Source of the DNA: Hymenobacter metallilatus
GTDB lineage: Bacteria; Bacteroidota; Bacteroidia; Cytophagales; Hymenobacteraceae
Direction: 5' to 3'
DNA: 64,000 nucleotides
Assembly (NCBI RefSeq): GCF_003944705.1
Contig: NZ_RWIS01000015.1
Span: 62,001-126,000 of the forward strand
Under the pieces are notes generated by a model. The model searched no databases and was not told the origin of the DNA. It saw only the letters and a list, made by a program, of their open reading frames with translations. A program made the translations under genes and the position numbers. Shown here in pieces: positions 26,063 to 33,352 of this stretch (positions within the stretch are counted from its first letter, which is position 1; each line of letters begins with the position of its first letter).

Positions 26063-27367
26063 ATGTTCGAATCTGCTGTTCCGCCCACTCCGGCCGGCCG
26101 CCTGCGCGACATCCTGCAGTTGCGCTTCACCGACCTGTTTGCCGCTTTATCGGCGCACATGTTGGAGCCCATTTCCCCAGCCAGCCCCTGGAAACGGCTG
26201 CTGAAAGTAGCAGGCTATGCGGCCCTGCGGCTGGTGGGCAACGTGTTTCGGCCCGTAAAAAACCCCGAGAACCTGCACGGCAAAGTGTGGCTTTACGTGG
26301 TGAGCCAGAACAACTACGACTCCCTACACTTTATCCGTGAAGCCCGGCCCGACGCGGTGCTGGTGGCGGGGCAGAGCAAGCAGATTGGCCGCTACAACCA
26401 GCAGGTAAACCGGCTTTCCTTGCGACGGAAGCTACTGTACTATGGGCAACTGCCAAGGGTGTATCGGACCCTGCGCCGCACCGAGGGCGAGCGGGCCTGG
26501 CGGTTTTTCGATTTGATTTTCAACGCCATCGGCTACTACGAGGTGTACCGCCGGGCCCTGCGCCACTACCGGCCCCGGGCCGTGGTATTCGCCAACGACC
26601 ACAACGACGACGCCCGGGCCCTGCTGCTGGCTTGCCAGGCCGAAGGCGTGCCCACGGCCTATGTGCAGCACGCCAGCGTGAGCACCCACTTTCCTCCCCT
26701 GGGCTTTGATCTGAGCCTGTTGGAAGGCCAGGATGCCCTCGACAAATACCGGAAGTGCGGCCCGGTGCGCGGGCGCACGGAGCTAGTGGGCATGCCCAAA
26801 GCTGACGAGTTTCTAGCTCGCCGCAACCAGGCCCCGCGGGTGCGCCGGGTGGCCCTGGCCTGCAATGCCCTCGACGACCTCACGGCCATTACCCACACGC
26901 TGGACTACCTACTACGGGAGTTTCCCGACCTGACCTTCACGCTACGCCCCCACCCCGGCGACCCGCGCGACTTCACGTTTCTGCAGCAGCGCCATCCCCG
27001 GCTGCAGTTTTCGGATGCGCGCCAGCAGCATGTATTTGCGTTTCTGGAAGCCCACGACGCCTTGGTAGCCGCCGATACCAGCACCCACCTCGAGGCCACT
27101 CTGCTCAACCTGGCCAGCGTGTACGTGCGTTTCGGAGCTCACGGCGTCGCCGATGACTACTACGGGTTCGTGGCCCACGGCCTCATTACGCGGGCCAATA
27201 CCCTGCCGGAGTTGGGTACTTGGTTACGGCGCCAGCAGCAACACAAGCCCCTGGATCTTTACCGTCGCGCCGCTTACTACAATGCCACGTTAGGCACGCC
27301 CGACGAGGGCCACAGTCAGCAGCGGGCTTTGCGGCTGCTGGCGGAGTGGCTGCCGCTGCCCCGGTAA
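26063..27367 (+). CDS. Putative GT-B glycosyltransferase in the pse cluster
   Basis: 434 residues, tightly following pseI. The N-terminus is amphipathic or membrane-associated (KRLLKVAGYAALRLVGNVF). The middle reads VVFANDHNDDARALLLACQA and AYVQHASVSTHFPPLGFDL. The C-terminal half has LRPHPGDPRDFTFLQ, LVAADTSTHLEATLLNLASV and VADDYYGFVAHG. The RPHP and DTSTHLE-like motifs resemble CDP-glycerol/capsule-type transferases and the sialyl/pseudaminyl-transferase group. A role in transferring pseudaminic acid is inferred from position. The exact family is uncertain. Confidence 0.65.
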   Translation: MFESAVPPTPAGRLRDILQLRFTDLFAALSAHMLEPISPASPWKRLLKVAGYAALRLVGNVFRPVKNPENLHGKVWLYVVSQNNYDSLHFIREARPDAVLVAGQSKQIGRYNQQVNRLSLRRKLLYYGQLPRVYRTLRRTEGERAWRFFDLIFNAIGYYEVYRRALRHYRPRAVVFANDHNDDARALLLACQAEGVPTAYVQHASVSTHFPPLGFDLSLLEGQDALDKYRKCGPVRGRTELVGMPKADEFLARRNQAPRVRRVALACNALDDLTAITHTLDYLLREFPDLTFTLRPHPGDPRDFTFLQQRHPRLQFSDARQQHVFAFLEAHDALVAADTSTHLEATLLNLASVYVRFGAHGVADDYYGFVAHGLITRANTLPELGTWLRRQQQHKPLDLYRRAAYYNATLGTPDEGHSQQRALRLLAEWLPLPR

Positions 27368-27437
27368 TAGTGCTTCAAGCGTCGATTCCCGCAAAGGGCG
27401 CTGCGCGCGCGCAGAAGGCGCAGAGTCGTTCTACCAT

Positions 27438-27445
27438 TACCTTGC
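27438..27445 (+). promoter_or_regulatory. Possible -7 promoter element (TACCTTGC)
   Basis: One base off TAnnTTTG, 3 bases before the ATG at 27449. It is preceded by GCGCGCGCAGAAGG-type repeat sequence. Confidence 0.35.
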
Positions 27446-27448
27446 GCC

Positions 27449-28822
27449 ATGCTACCACCGCTACCGCCCGTTCCTGCTACTACTGCCGAAACTCGGTTGG
27501 CTTATGTGCTGCAACACTTCTGGCAGGCGTATGATGCTGTGCCCACGGTCAGCATCGGGTATGCCGATACGCAGCCGCAGGTGGAGGTAGCGGCCGTGAA
27601 CCACAACTTCTTTGCGGACACGGCTCCCTACCCAGCTCCGCCGGTGTGGCGGGAGTGGCAGGACCGGACGCTGCCGTTTTTCTTCGACGACCAGCCCACC
27701 CAGCCGCTGCTGGAGCTACTGCCCGGTGGCCAGGCCCGCATTCATGCCGATGTGGTATCGGCGGCGTTCTACCTGCTCAGCGGCTGGCAGGAATTCCACT
27801 CCGATGAGCGGGACCAGCACGGGCGCTTTCCCTACGCAGCCAGCGTGCAGCAACGCTACGACTTTGTAACGGTGCCGGTGGTGAATTACTACTTCGAGGT
27901 GCTGCGCGCTGCCGTGGAGCACACTGGCGGCCAGCCCCTGCGCCCCCGCCGCTGGGCCGACGGCCGCGCCTGGGCCGCTTTCATCACCCATGACATCGAC
28001 AACCTCTGCAGCGCCTGGAAAGCCCCCGCCAAAGCCGCCCTCCGGCGCCGCGACTGGCTGGATTTTGCCCGCTGCTATTGGCAGCACCTCACCCAAAAGG
28101 ACGCCTGGGACAATCTAGCCGAAGTGCAGCAGACCGTAGCTGAGTACGGGGCGAGCAGCACGTTCTTCTTTCTGCCCGAGCACCGCAAAGCAGCCAACGG
28201 CACACCTAACGCCGATTATCAATATCGCCGCATTACTGCTGCACTCAGACCACTACTAAAAACACGGTCTGGTATTGAACTGCACGGTAGTCTGGGTTCC
28301 TGCGTCAATGCCAATAAATTGCACCAGGATGCGGAGCAGATTTGCCATCTTGGTCCGACAGGCCTTGGACTTCGCTTTCATTACCTGAGTTGGGAACCTC
28401 GCATTACCCCAATGCTCGTGGATGAACTGCAATTCGCCTACGATTCCACACTAGGCTTTGCTGAGCATTACGGCTTCCGCAACAGCTACTGTTTGCCTTT
28501 CCGTCCGTTTAATTTTCAACGAGGTGAAGCAGTTGATTTCCTGGAAATCCCGCTCAACGTGATGGATGCCACGCTACACCACCCGCGCTACCTGCAACTG
28601 GCCCCCGACGAAATCCTGCCGGCCCTCACGCCCATGTTCCATGAAATCGAGCGGTTCGGAGGCGTGTGTACGGTGCTCTGGCACAACGAGAACTTCGACC
28701 CGGCCAACACCCGCAACGGCCCGCGCGAATTCCGCGCCCTCATGGAGTACCTTCGCAGCCGCAACGCAGCCTTCGTCAACGGCCAGGATATTTGCACGTC
28801 TATGAGCGCCCTATCATCCTAA
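27449..28822 (+). CDS. Polysaccharide deacetylase-family protein
   Basis: 457 residues. The N-terminal about 170 are an accessory region (VVSAAFYLLSGWQEFHSDER) seen in large Bacteroidota deacetylase-like proteins. The NodB-like core then has FITHDIDNLCSAW (the HDID metal motif) and YGASSTFFFLPEHR. IELHGSLGS holds a second metal His, and TVLWHNENFD lies near the end. No signal peptide is visible, so it may act in the cytoplasm on a glycan precursor. Bases about 28201-28560 have visibly lower GC (about 50% by hand count) than the flanks (60-65%) with the frame intact, as if a segment had been exchanged. Confidence 0.78.
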   Translation: MLPPLPPVPATTAETRLAYVLQHFWQAYDAVPTVSIGYADTQPQVEVAAVNHNFFADTAPYPAPPVWREWQDRTLPFFFDDQPTQPLLELLPGGQARIHADVVSAAFYLLSGWQEFHSDERDQHGRFPYAASVQQRYDFVTVPVVNYYFEVLRAAVEHTGGQPLRPRRWADGRAWAAFITHDIDNLCSAWKAPAKAALRRRDWLDFARCYWQHLTQKDAWDNLAEVQQTVAEYGASSTFFFLPEHRKAANGTPNADYQYRRITAALRPLLKTRSGIELHGSLGSCVNANKLHQDAEQICHLGPTGLGLRFHYLSWEPRITPMLVDELQFAYDSTLGFAEHYGFRNSYCLPFRPFNFQRGEAVDFLEIPLNVMDATLHHPRYLQLAPDEILPALTPMFHEIERFGGVCTVLWHNENFDPANTRNGPREFRALMEYLRSRNAAFVNGQDICTSMSALSS

Positions 28823-28942
28823 GCAGCGCGAAGGAGCTTCTCACGCCAGAACGACTCTGCGAACCTCTGCGCATCCCTCCGCGAACCTCTGCGGGAACCG
28901 ACGCCTGCATACAATAGAGTCCTTCGTAAATTCAGGATGACA
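28818..28942. repeat. Dispersed palindromic repeat, family A, copy 4 (with internal insert)
   Basis: It begins ATCCTAAGCAGCGCGAAGG and ends CCTTCGTAAATTCAGGATGA. The centre holds the CTCTGCGAACCTCTGCGCAT sub-repeat found also in copies 3 and 5. It lies between the deacetylase and the flippase gene. Confidence 0.75.
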
Positions 28943-28983
28943 GAACGGTAAATCACCATTTCACCACCTCACCATTTCACCTT

Positions 28984-30465
28984 TTGGGCATCGTTCAGCG
29001 ACAGGGGCTGCGTAATACCATCATTTCCTACCTAGGGCTGGCGCTGGGGTTTGTGAGCACCACGCTGGTACTACCCCGGTTTCTGGAGCCCCAGCAACTG
29101 GGGCTGACCACCACGCTGAATAGCGTAGCCACGCTGTTTGCCCAAGTGGCGGCAGTGGGGTTTGCCAGCGTGGCCATCCGGTTTTTTCCCTATTTCCGCA
29201 ACCGGGAAAATGGCCACCACGGGTTTCTGCCATTTTTGCTGGGCGTGCCGCTGCTGGGGTTTGCGGTGGTGCTAGCCCTGTACCTACTGGGGCGGCCGGT
29301 GTTGCTGGGAGTGTACGAGCACGACGCCACGCTGCTGAAAACCTATTACCTCTGGGGAGCCGTGTTTGCCCTGTTCGTGCTGCTGTACTCCCTGCTCGAT
29401 GCCTACCTCAAGGCCCTGTACCACACGGCATTTTCCTCGTTTTTGCAGGATATTCTGCTGCGGCTACTGATTTTGGCCGGGGCGCTGGCCTTTGCCGGTG
29501 GCTGGCTCACGTTTCACGGCTACGTGCTTTGGTACGTGGGCGTGAACGGGCTGCTGGTGCTGCTGCTCACGGGCTATCTGCTGCGGATTGGGGAGCTGCA
29601 CTGGCGGCCCCAGCGGGCGGTGCTGGCAGTGCGGCCGGTCCGGGAGCTGCTGGGCGTGGGTGCTTTCACGCTGCTGGGCTCTTTGGCCGGCTCGGTCATC
29701 ATGTACCTCGACACAATTATGGTGGGGGCGCAGGTGAGCCTGGCGGCGGCGGGCATCTACGGCATTGCCTTCAACATCAGCACGGCGCTGGCTATTCCGG
29801 CCCGCTCGCTCAACAAGATTGCCTTTCCGCTCCTGGCCGATTACTGGAAAGAGCAGAACATAGCGGGCATGGCCGACTTCTACCGCCGCACCACCCGCCT
29901 CAATACGCTCATCGGCTGCTTTCTGACCCTGGGCATCGGCCTGAATCTGGAGTTCATCTACTCCCTTATGCGGGCCGACTACGCCCAGGGTACCGTGGTG
30001 GTACTCCTGCTGCTCGGCAGCCGCCTCTTCGACGGCATCACCGGCGTTAATGGCCTAATTCTCGTCACCTCCCCCCGCTACCGCTTCGACCTGCTATTCA
30101 ACGTGTCCCTGTCGGTGCTTACCATTCTGCTCAACCTGCTCCTGATTCCAAAGCTGGGCATGGTGGGTGCGGCGGTGGCAGCGGTAGCGGCCCAAATCAG
30201 CATCAATCTGGCCCGCACCTGGTTTGTGTGGCGCAGCTTTGGTATGCAGCCCTTCACCCGACAGATTCCGCTGCTGCTGGCCATTACGGCCGCCGCGGGC
30301 GTGGCCGGCTGGCTGGTTCCGGCGCTCGGCTCGCCCTTCGTCACCATGCTCCTGCGTTCCGGGGTGCTCACGGCCGTGTACGGTGGGCTGGTGCTGGTGT
30401 CGGGCGTGGCCCCGGAGGCACAGGCGCTGCTACAGAGCCTGCAACAGCGCCTGAAAAAGTCCTAA
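28984..30465 (+). CDS. Lipid-linked oligosaccharide flippase, Wzx/MOP family
   Basis: 493 residues from a TTG. The N-terminus GIVQRQGLRNTIISYLGLAL is typical of polysaccharide-export MOP flippases and no better start exists. About 12-14 hydrophobic helices cover the whole length, with few charged loops (for example ARSLNKIAFPLLADYWKEQN). It should move an undecaprenyl-linked, probably pseudaminate-containing, oligosaccharide across the inner membrane. It is the last gene of the cluster on this strand. Its stop overlaps by four bases the stop of the small minus-strand lipoprotein gene. Confidence 0.85.
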   Translation: MGIVQRQGLRNTIISYLGLALGFVSTTLVLPRFLEPQQLGLTTTLNSVATLFAQVAAVGFASVAIRFFPYFRNRENGHHGFLPFLLGVPLLGFAVVLALYLLGRPVLLGVYEHDATLLKTYYLWGAVFALFVLLYSLLDAYLKALYHTAFSSFLQDILLRLLILAGALAFAGGWLTFHGYVLWYVGVNGLLVLLLTGYLLRIGELHWRPQRAVLAVRPVRELLGVGAFTLLGSLAGSVIMYLDTIMVGAQVSLAAAGIYGIAFNISTALAIPARSLNKIAFPLLADYWKEQNIAGMADFYRRTTRLNTLIGCFLTLGIGLNLEFIYSLMRADYAQGTVVVLLLLGSRLFDGITGVNGLILVTSPRYRFDLLFNVSLSVLTILLNLLLIPKLGMVGAAVAAVAAQISINLARTWFVWRSFGMQPFTRQIPLLLAITAAAGVAGWLVPALGSPFVTMLLRSGVLTAVYGGLVLVSGVAPEAQALLQSLQQRLKKS

Positions 30466-30695
30466 AACTGTCGGCCGGAATGGCGCGTCGAGTCCGTGCG
30501 GGTGGTATCGGTAGGCGGCGCAATGGTGGAGTCGCGGGGCGGACCGGGAGGCGGGGGCGGCGCTACGGGGCCGCGCACCGTGTCGCCGGTGGTGCCGCCG
30601 GCATTCAGCTCCTGCGCCGGATCAGGCCGGGCGGTGGATGGTTGTTCGCAGTTGGCCAGCGCCAGCGTCGCCCCTACAGCGGCCTGCCAGCTCAT
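30462..30695 (-). CDS. Small Pro/Thr-rich putative lipoprotein
   Basis: 77 residues from the ATG at 30695. A short hydrophobic start (MSWQAAVGATLALANC) holds a lipobox-like LANC with Cys16. The remainder is disordered: PVAPPPPPGPPRDS, then APPTDTTRTDSTRH. It would be a small membrane-tethered tail protein. The lipobox is acceptable but the signal is short, and the high GC makes spurious frames likely, so confidence is limited. It converges on the flippase gene. Confidence 0.45.
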   Translation of the reverse strand: MSWQAAVGATLALANCEQPSTARPDPAQELNAGGTTGDTVRGPVAPPPPPGPPRDSTIAPPTDTTRTDSTRHSGRQF

Positions 30696-30937
30696 AGAAG
30701 GCAGGGGTGAAATTCTTTGTATATGGCAGTTTATCAATGGGTGCGCGGGGTTAACCTGCTTCCAGCCAGAAGGGTTATGTCGGTATAGAAAGGCCCTACA
30801 TTATTGTTTTCAATTGGCTATGAACACCTTATAAAAACTTGTTTTCGTATCCAATATGAGGTATTTGCCCCAGCTGGAAGAAGATACAGAAGTGAGGTAA
30901 TCCAAAATAAAATTTGCAAGTGTAAAATTCTGTCCCT

Positions 30938-30945
30938 TACCTTTG
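30938..30945 (+). promoter_or_regulatory. -7 promoter element of the sulfur operon (TACCTTTG)
   Basis: An exact TAnnTTTG match. A TTTG at about 30914 gives a plausible -33 box. It lies 30 bases before the riboswitch, and the same element and spacing recur in the second cassette at 47994..48001. Confidence 0.7.
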
Positions 30946-30974
30946 GGACATCAATTCTTTACCCCACTGAAGGA

Positions 30975-31072
30975 TTGTTTTTATACAGAGGCGTGGAGAG
31001 ACAGGCTCGACGAAACGCCGGCAACCAGCGGAACAACCGAAACGGTGCCAAGTCCTGACCATATAAAAACAA
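30975..31072 (+). promoter_or_regulatory. SAM-I riboswitch (S-box) upstream of the sulfate assimilation genes
   Basis: The P1 stem is an 11-bp perfect pairing of TTGTTTTTATA (30975-30985) with TATAAAAACAA (31062-31072). Between them lie the S-box core elements CAGAGGCGTGGAGAGACAGG, the kink-turn part GCTCGACGAAACG, CCGGCAACC and GGTGCCAAGTCCTGACC. S-adenosylmethionine binding stabilises P1 in this class. The 3' strand of P1 ends 6 bases before the GTG of a Cys-rich micro-ORF, so the usual terminator platform is replaced by something else. A sister copy lies at 47868..47965. Confidence 0.88.
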
Positions 31073-31078
31073 CAAGCC

Positions 31079-31177
31079 GTGAAATCCTTGTTCAACACCG
31101 CCGCCGCTTCTGCTACCTTCTCTGCTGTACAGCATGGATGTTGTGGGTTGATGGGCATGTGTTGTTGTCGGGGCTAA
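31079..31177 (+). CDS. Cysteine-rich leader micro-ORF (32 residues) after the SAM riboswitch
   Basis: GTG start and TAA stop. The residues are MKSLFNTAAASATF, then SAVQHGCC, then GLMGMCCCRG, with Cys at 21, 22, 28, 29 and 30. All five Cys codons are TGT although genes nearby mostly use TGC. Position, start type and Cys clustering match the paralogous micro-ORF after the second riboswitch. It is probably a leader peptide whose translation reports cysteine supply to the downstream cys genes; a functional small peptide is the alternative. The run TTGTTGT (31162-31168) can pair with ACAACAA (31069-31075) at the 3' side of P1. Confidence 0.7.
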   Translation: MKSLFNTAAASATFSAVQHGCCGLMGMCCCRG

Positions 31178-31200
31178 GGCACAACTTCCTTTTTGCTGAT

Positions 31201-31263
31201 TTGTGCGCCGCCTGCTACTGAGCTGATATGCCTTATGGCGTAAGCTAAGCCCAAAGGCGCACG
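31201..31263 (+). promoter_or_regulatory. Nested hairpins between the leader micro-ORF and cysH
   Basis: The outer stem is TTGTGCGCC (31201-31209) with GGCGCACGA (31256-31264). The inner stem (31221-31246) is AGCT..TATGCC paired with GGCGTA..AGCT. No U-run follows. It could be an attenuator or a translational control element for cysH. Confidence 0.45.
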
Positions 31264-31386
31264 ACCATTTCTGTTTCGCCGAAAACCGCGCTGGGCCGTT
31301 GCCAAGGCTGTTTCTCCGTGAAGCTATCCTTTGGCCGAAACGCGCTGCCCTACATCGGTGGCCTGCTTCCTCCTCCCCTTCCTGCT

Positions 31387-32172
31387 ATGCCTGTAGCTGA
31401 TGCTGCGCCGGCCGTTCATGCCTTGCTGGACCGCCTGCGCCCTCTTGTAGTGGCCGCCTCCGCTCCGGAGCGGCTGCGTCTGGTAGCCGACACCTTCCCC
31501 GGTCAGGCCGTTTTTTCTACCTCGTTCGGGCTGGAAGACCAGATTATCAGCCACCTGATTTTCGCCCACGACCTGCCCATTGAGGTGTTCACCATCGATA
31601 CCGGCCGCAACTTCCAGGAAACCTATTCTACCTGGAACAAGACGCTGATTCGGTACCAGCAGCCCATTGCAGTGTACGCCCCCCAGCGCGAGGACCTGGA
31701 AAACCTGCTCTTGCAGAAAGGCCCGAACTCCTTCTACGAGAGCGTGGACAACCGCAAGGAGTGCTGCCACATCCGCAAGGTGGAGCCCCTGAACCGGGCC
31801 CTGGCCGGCCGTGGGGCCTGGGTAACCGGCATCCGGGCCGAACAGTCGCAGAACCGGCAGACGATGGACCCGGTGGAGTGGGACGCGGCGCACCAGCTCG
31901 TCAAAATTCACCCGCTCTTCGACTGGACCTGGGAGCAGGCGCTGGCCTTTGTGCAGCAAGAGGGCATTCCGGTAAACCCGCTGCACCAGCAGGGTTTTGT
32001 GAGCATCGGCTGCGCGCCCTGCACCCGCGCCATCCGCCTCGGTGAGGATTTCCGGGCCGGCCGCTGGTGGTGGGAAGACCTCTCGGCCAAAGAATGCGGC
32101 CTCCACGCCACCGCCCCCCACGACGGCCCCGACCCAGTGGTGGAGCCGGTACCAAACCACCTGTCATCCTGA
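31387..32172 (+). CDS. cysH: Phosphoadenylyl/adenylyl-sulfate reductase, CysH
   Basis: 261 residues from the ATG at 31387. An in-frame GTG at 31318 would add an unconserved tail. It shows AVFSTSFGLEDQIISHL in the PP-loop region, FTIDTGRNFQETY, and the iron-sulfur ligands Cys126-Cys127 and Cys209-x2-Cys212 (ECCHIRK and GCAPCTR). The catalytic Cys237 is in ECGLH. The four iron-sulfur Cys point to reduction of APS rather than PAPS, which agrees with the absence of an APS kinase here. It makes sulfite for CysIJ. It is the first structural gene after the riboswitch and Cys-rich leader. Confidence 0.93.
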   Translation: MPVADAAPAVHALLDRLRPLVVAASAPERLRLVADTFPGQAVFSTSFGLEDQIISHLIFAHDLPIEVFTIDTGRNFQETYSTWNKTLIRYQQPIAVYAPQREDLENLLLQKGPNSFYESVDNRKECCHIRKVEPLNRALAGRGAWVTGIRAEQSQNRQTMDPVEWDAAHQLVKIHPLFDWTWEQALAFVQQEGIPVNPLHQQGFVSIGCAPCTRAIRLGEDFRAGRWWWEDLSAKECGLHATAPHDGPDPVVEPVPNHLSS

Positions 32173-32323
32173 GCATTCCGCGAATCAAGCGGCGACGAAG
32201 GACCTTATAACACCAGAACAGCTCTGCGCCCTCTGCGAAACCCTCTGCGTCCTCCGCGGGCTAAAAACCCTGAACGACCATCGTGCAAACGGGATAAGCT
32301 CCTTCGCAAGCTCAGGATGACAG
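32162..32323. repeat. Dispersed palindromic repeat, family A, copy 5 (with internal insert)
   Basis: The ends are TGTCATCCTGAGCATTCCGC and CCTTCGCAAGCTCAGGATGA. The centre holds CTCTGCGCCCTCTGCGAAAC. It overlaps the cysH stop and fills the cysH-cysD gap. Confidence 0.75.
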
Positions 32324-32348
32324 ATAAGAACACAAAACAAGACTGGAT

Positions 32349-33257
32349 ATGAGTACCACATTCGATTACCTCGACCGGCTGGAAGCCGAAGCCATCCACA
32401 TCCTGCGGGAGGTGGCGGGGCAGTTTGAGCGGCCGGCCCTGCTGTTCTCGGGCGGCAAGGATTCCATTGTGCTCACGCGCCTGGCCGAAAAGGCCTTCCG
32501 CCCCGGCCGCTTCCCCTTCCCGCTGGTGCACGTGGATACCGGCCACAACTTCCCCGAGGTGCTGCAGTACCGCGACGAGTTGGCCGCTCAACTTGGCGAA
32601 AAGCTGATCGTGCGCAAGGTGGAGGATACCATCAAGCGGCAGAGCCTGCGCGAGCCGGGCGGCAAGTACCCCAGCCGCAACCCGCTGCAGACCTACACCC
32701 TGCTGGAGGTAATCGAGGAGTTTGAGTTTGACGCCTGCATCGGCGGGGCCCGCCGCGACGAGGAGAAGGCCCGGGCCAAGGAGCGCATCTTCTCGGTGCG
32801 CGACGAGTTTGGCCAGTGGGACCCCAAGCGCCAGCGCCCCGAGCTCTGGAACATCTACAACGGCCGCATCCAGAAGGGCGAAAACGTGCGCGTGTTCCCT
32901 ATTTCCAACTGGACGGAGCTGGACGTGTGGCGCTACATCCAGCGCGAAAGCATTCCGCTGCCCGACATCTACTTCGGCCACGAGCGCACCTGCGTGGTGC
33001 TGCCCTCGGGCCAGCTATTGGGCCTCTCCGAGCACCTGCAGCTCGATGACGAAGACGAAATCGTGACCCGGCAGGTGCGCTTCCGCACCGTGGGCGACTC
33101 CACCTGCACCGCCGCCGTGGAAAGCGACGCCCGCACCGTGGAAGACATCATCCAGGACCTGCTGCTGGCCAAAGTAAGCGAGCGGGGCGCCACCCGCCTC
33201 GACGACAACATCTCCGAAGCCGGCATGGAAGACCGCAAGCGGAACGGATACTTTTAA
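32349..33257 (+). CDS. cysD: Sulfate adenylyltransferase subunit 2, CysD
   Basis: 302 residues, full length. It has the PP-loop LLFSGGKDSIVLTRLAEK, VHVDTGHNFPEVLQYRDE, and the conserved FDACIGGARRDEEKARAKER, QRPELWNIYNGRI and FPISNWTELDVWRYI. With CysN it makes adenosine 5'-phosphosulfate from ATP and sulfate. It stands in the order cysH-cysD-cysN, with a palindromic repeat before it and a TGAAGTTGTGAAA repeat after it. Confidence 0.96.
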   Translation: MSTTFDYLDRLEAEAIHILREVAGQFERPALLFSGGKDSIVLTRLAEKAFRPGRFPFPLVHVDTGHNFPEVLQYRDELAAQLGEKLIVRKVEDTIKRQSLREPGGKYPSRNPLQTYTLLEVIEEFEFDACIGGARRDEEKARAKERIFSVRDEFGQWDPKRQRPELWNIYNGRIQKGENVRVFPISNWTELDVWRYIQRESIPLPDIYFGHERTCVVLPSGQLLGLSEHLQLDDEDEIVTRQVRFRTVGDSTCTAAVESDARTVEDIIQDLLLAKVSERGATRLDDNISEAGMEDRKRNGYF

Positions 33258-33352
33258 GTGGTGAAGTTGTGAAAGGTGAAGTTGTGAAAATCCTCACGCT
33301 TCACCCCACCAGCACAGCAATTCACAATTTCACAACCTCACAATTTCACCTC
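33258..33352. repeat. Direct and inverted GTGAAGTTGTGAAA-type repeat between cysD and cysN
   Basis: Two copies of GTGAAGTTGTGAAA on the left and complementary TTCACAATTTCACAACCTCA on the right. A fragment of the same kind (CACCATTTCACCACCTCACC) lies near 28950-28982. Confidence 0.65.

Noticed and set aside
30804-31058. A plus-strand frame across the first riboswitch
   Set aside because: It starts before the promoter element and reads through the S-box core; no protein features.
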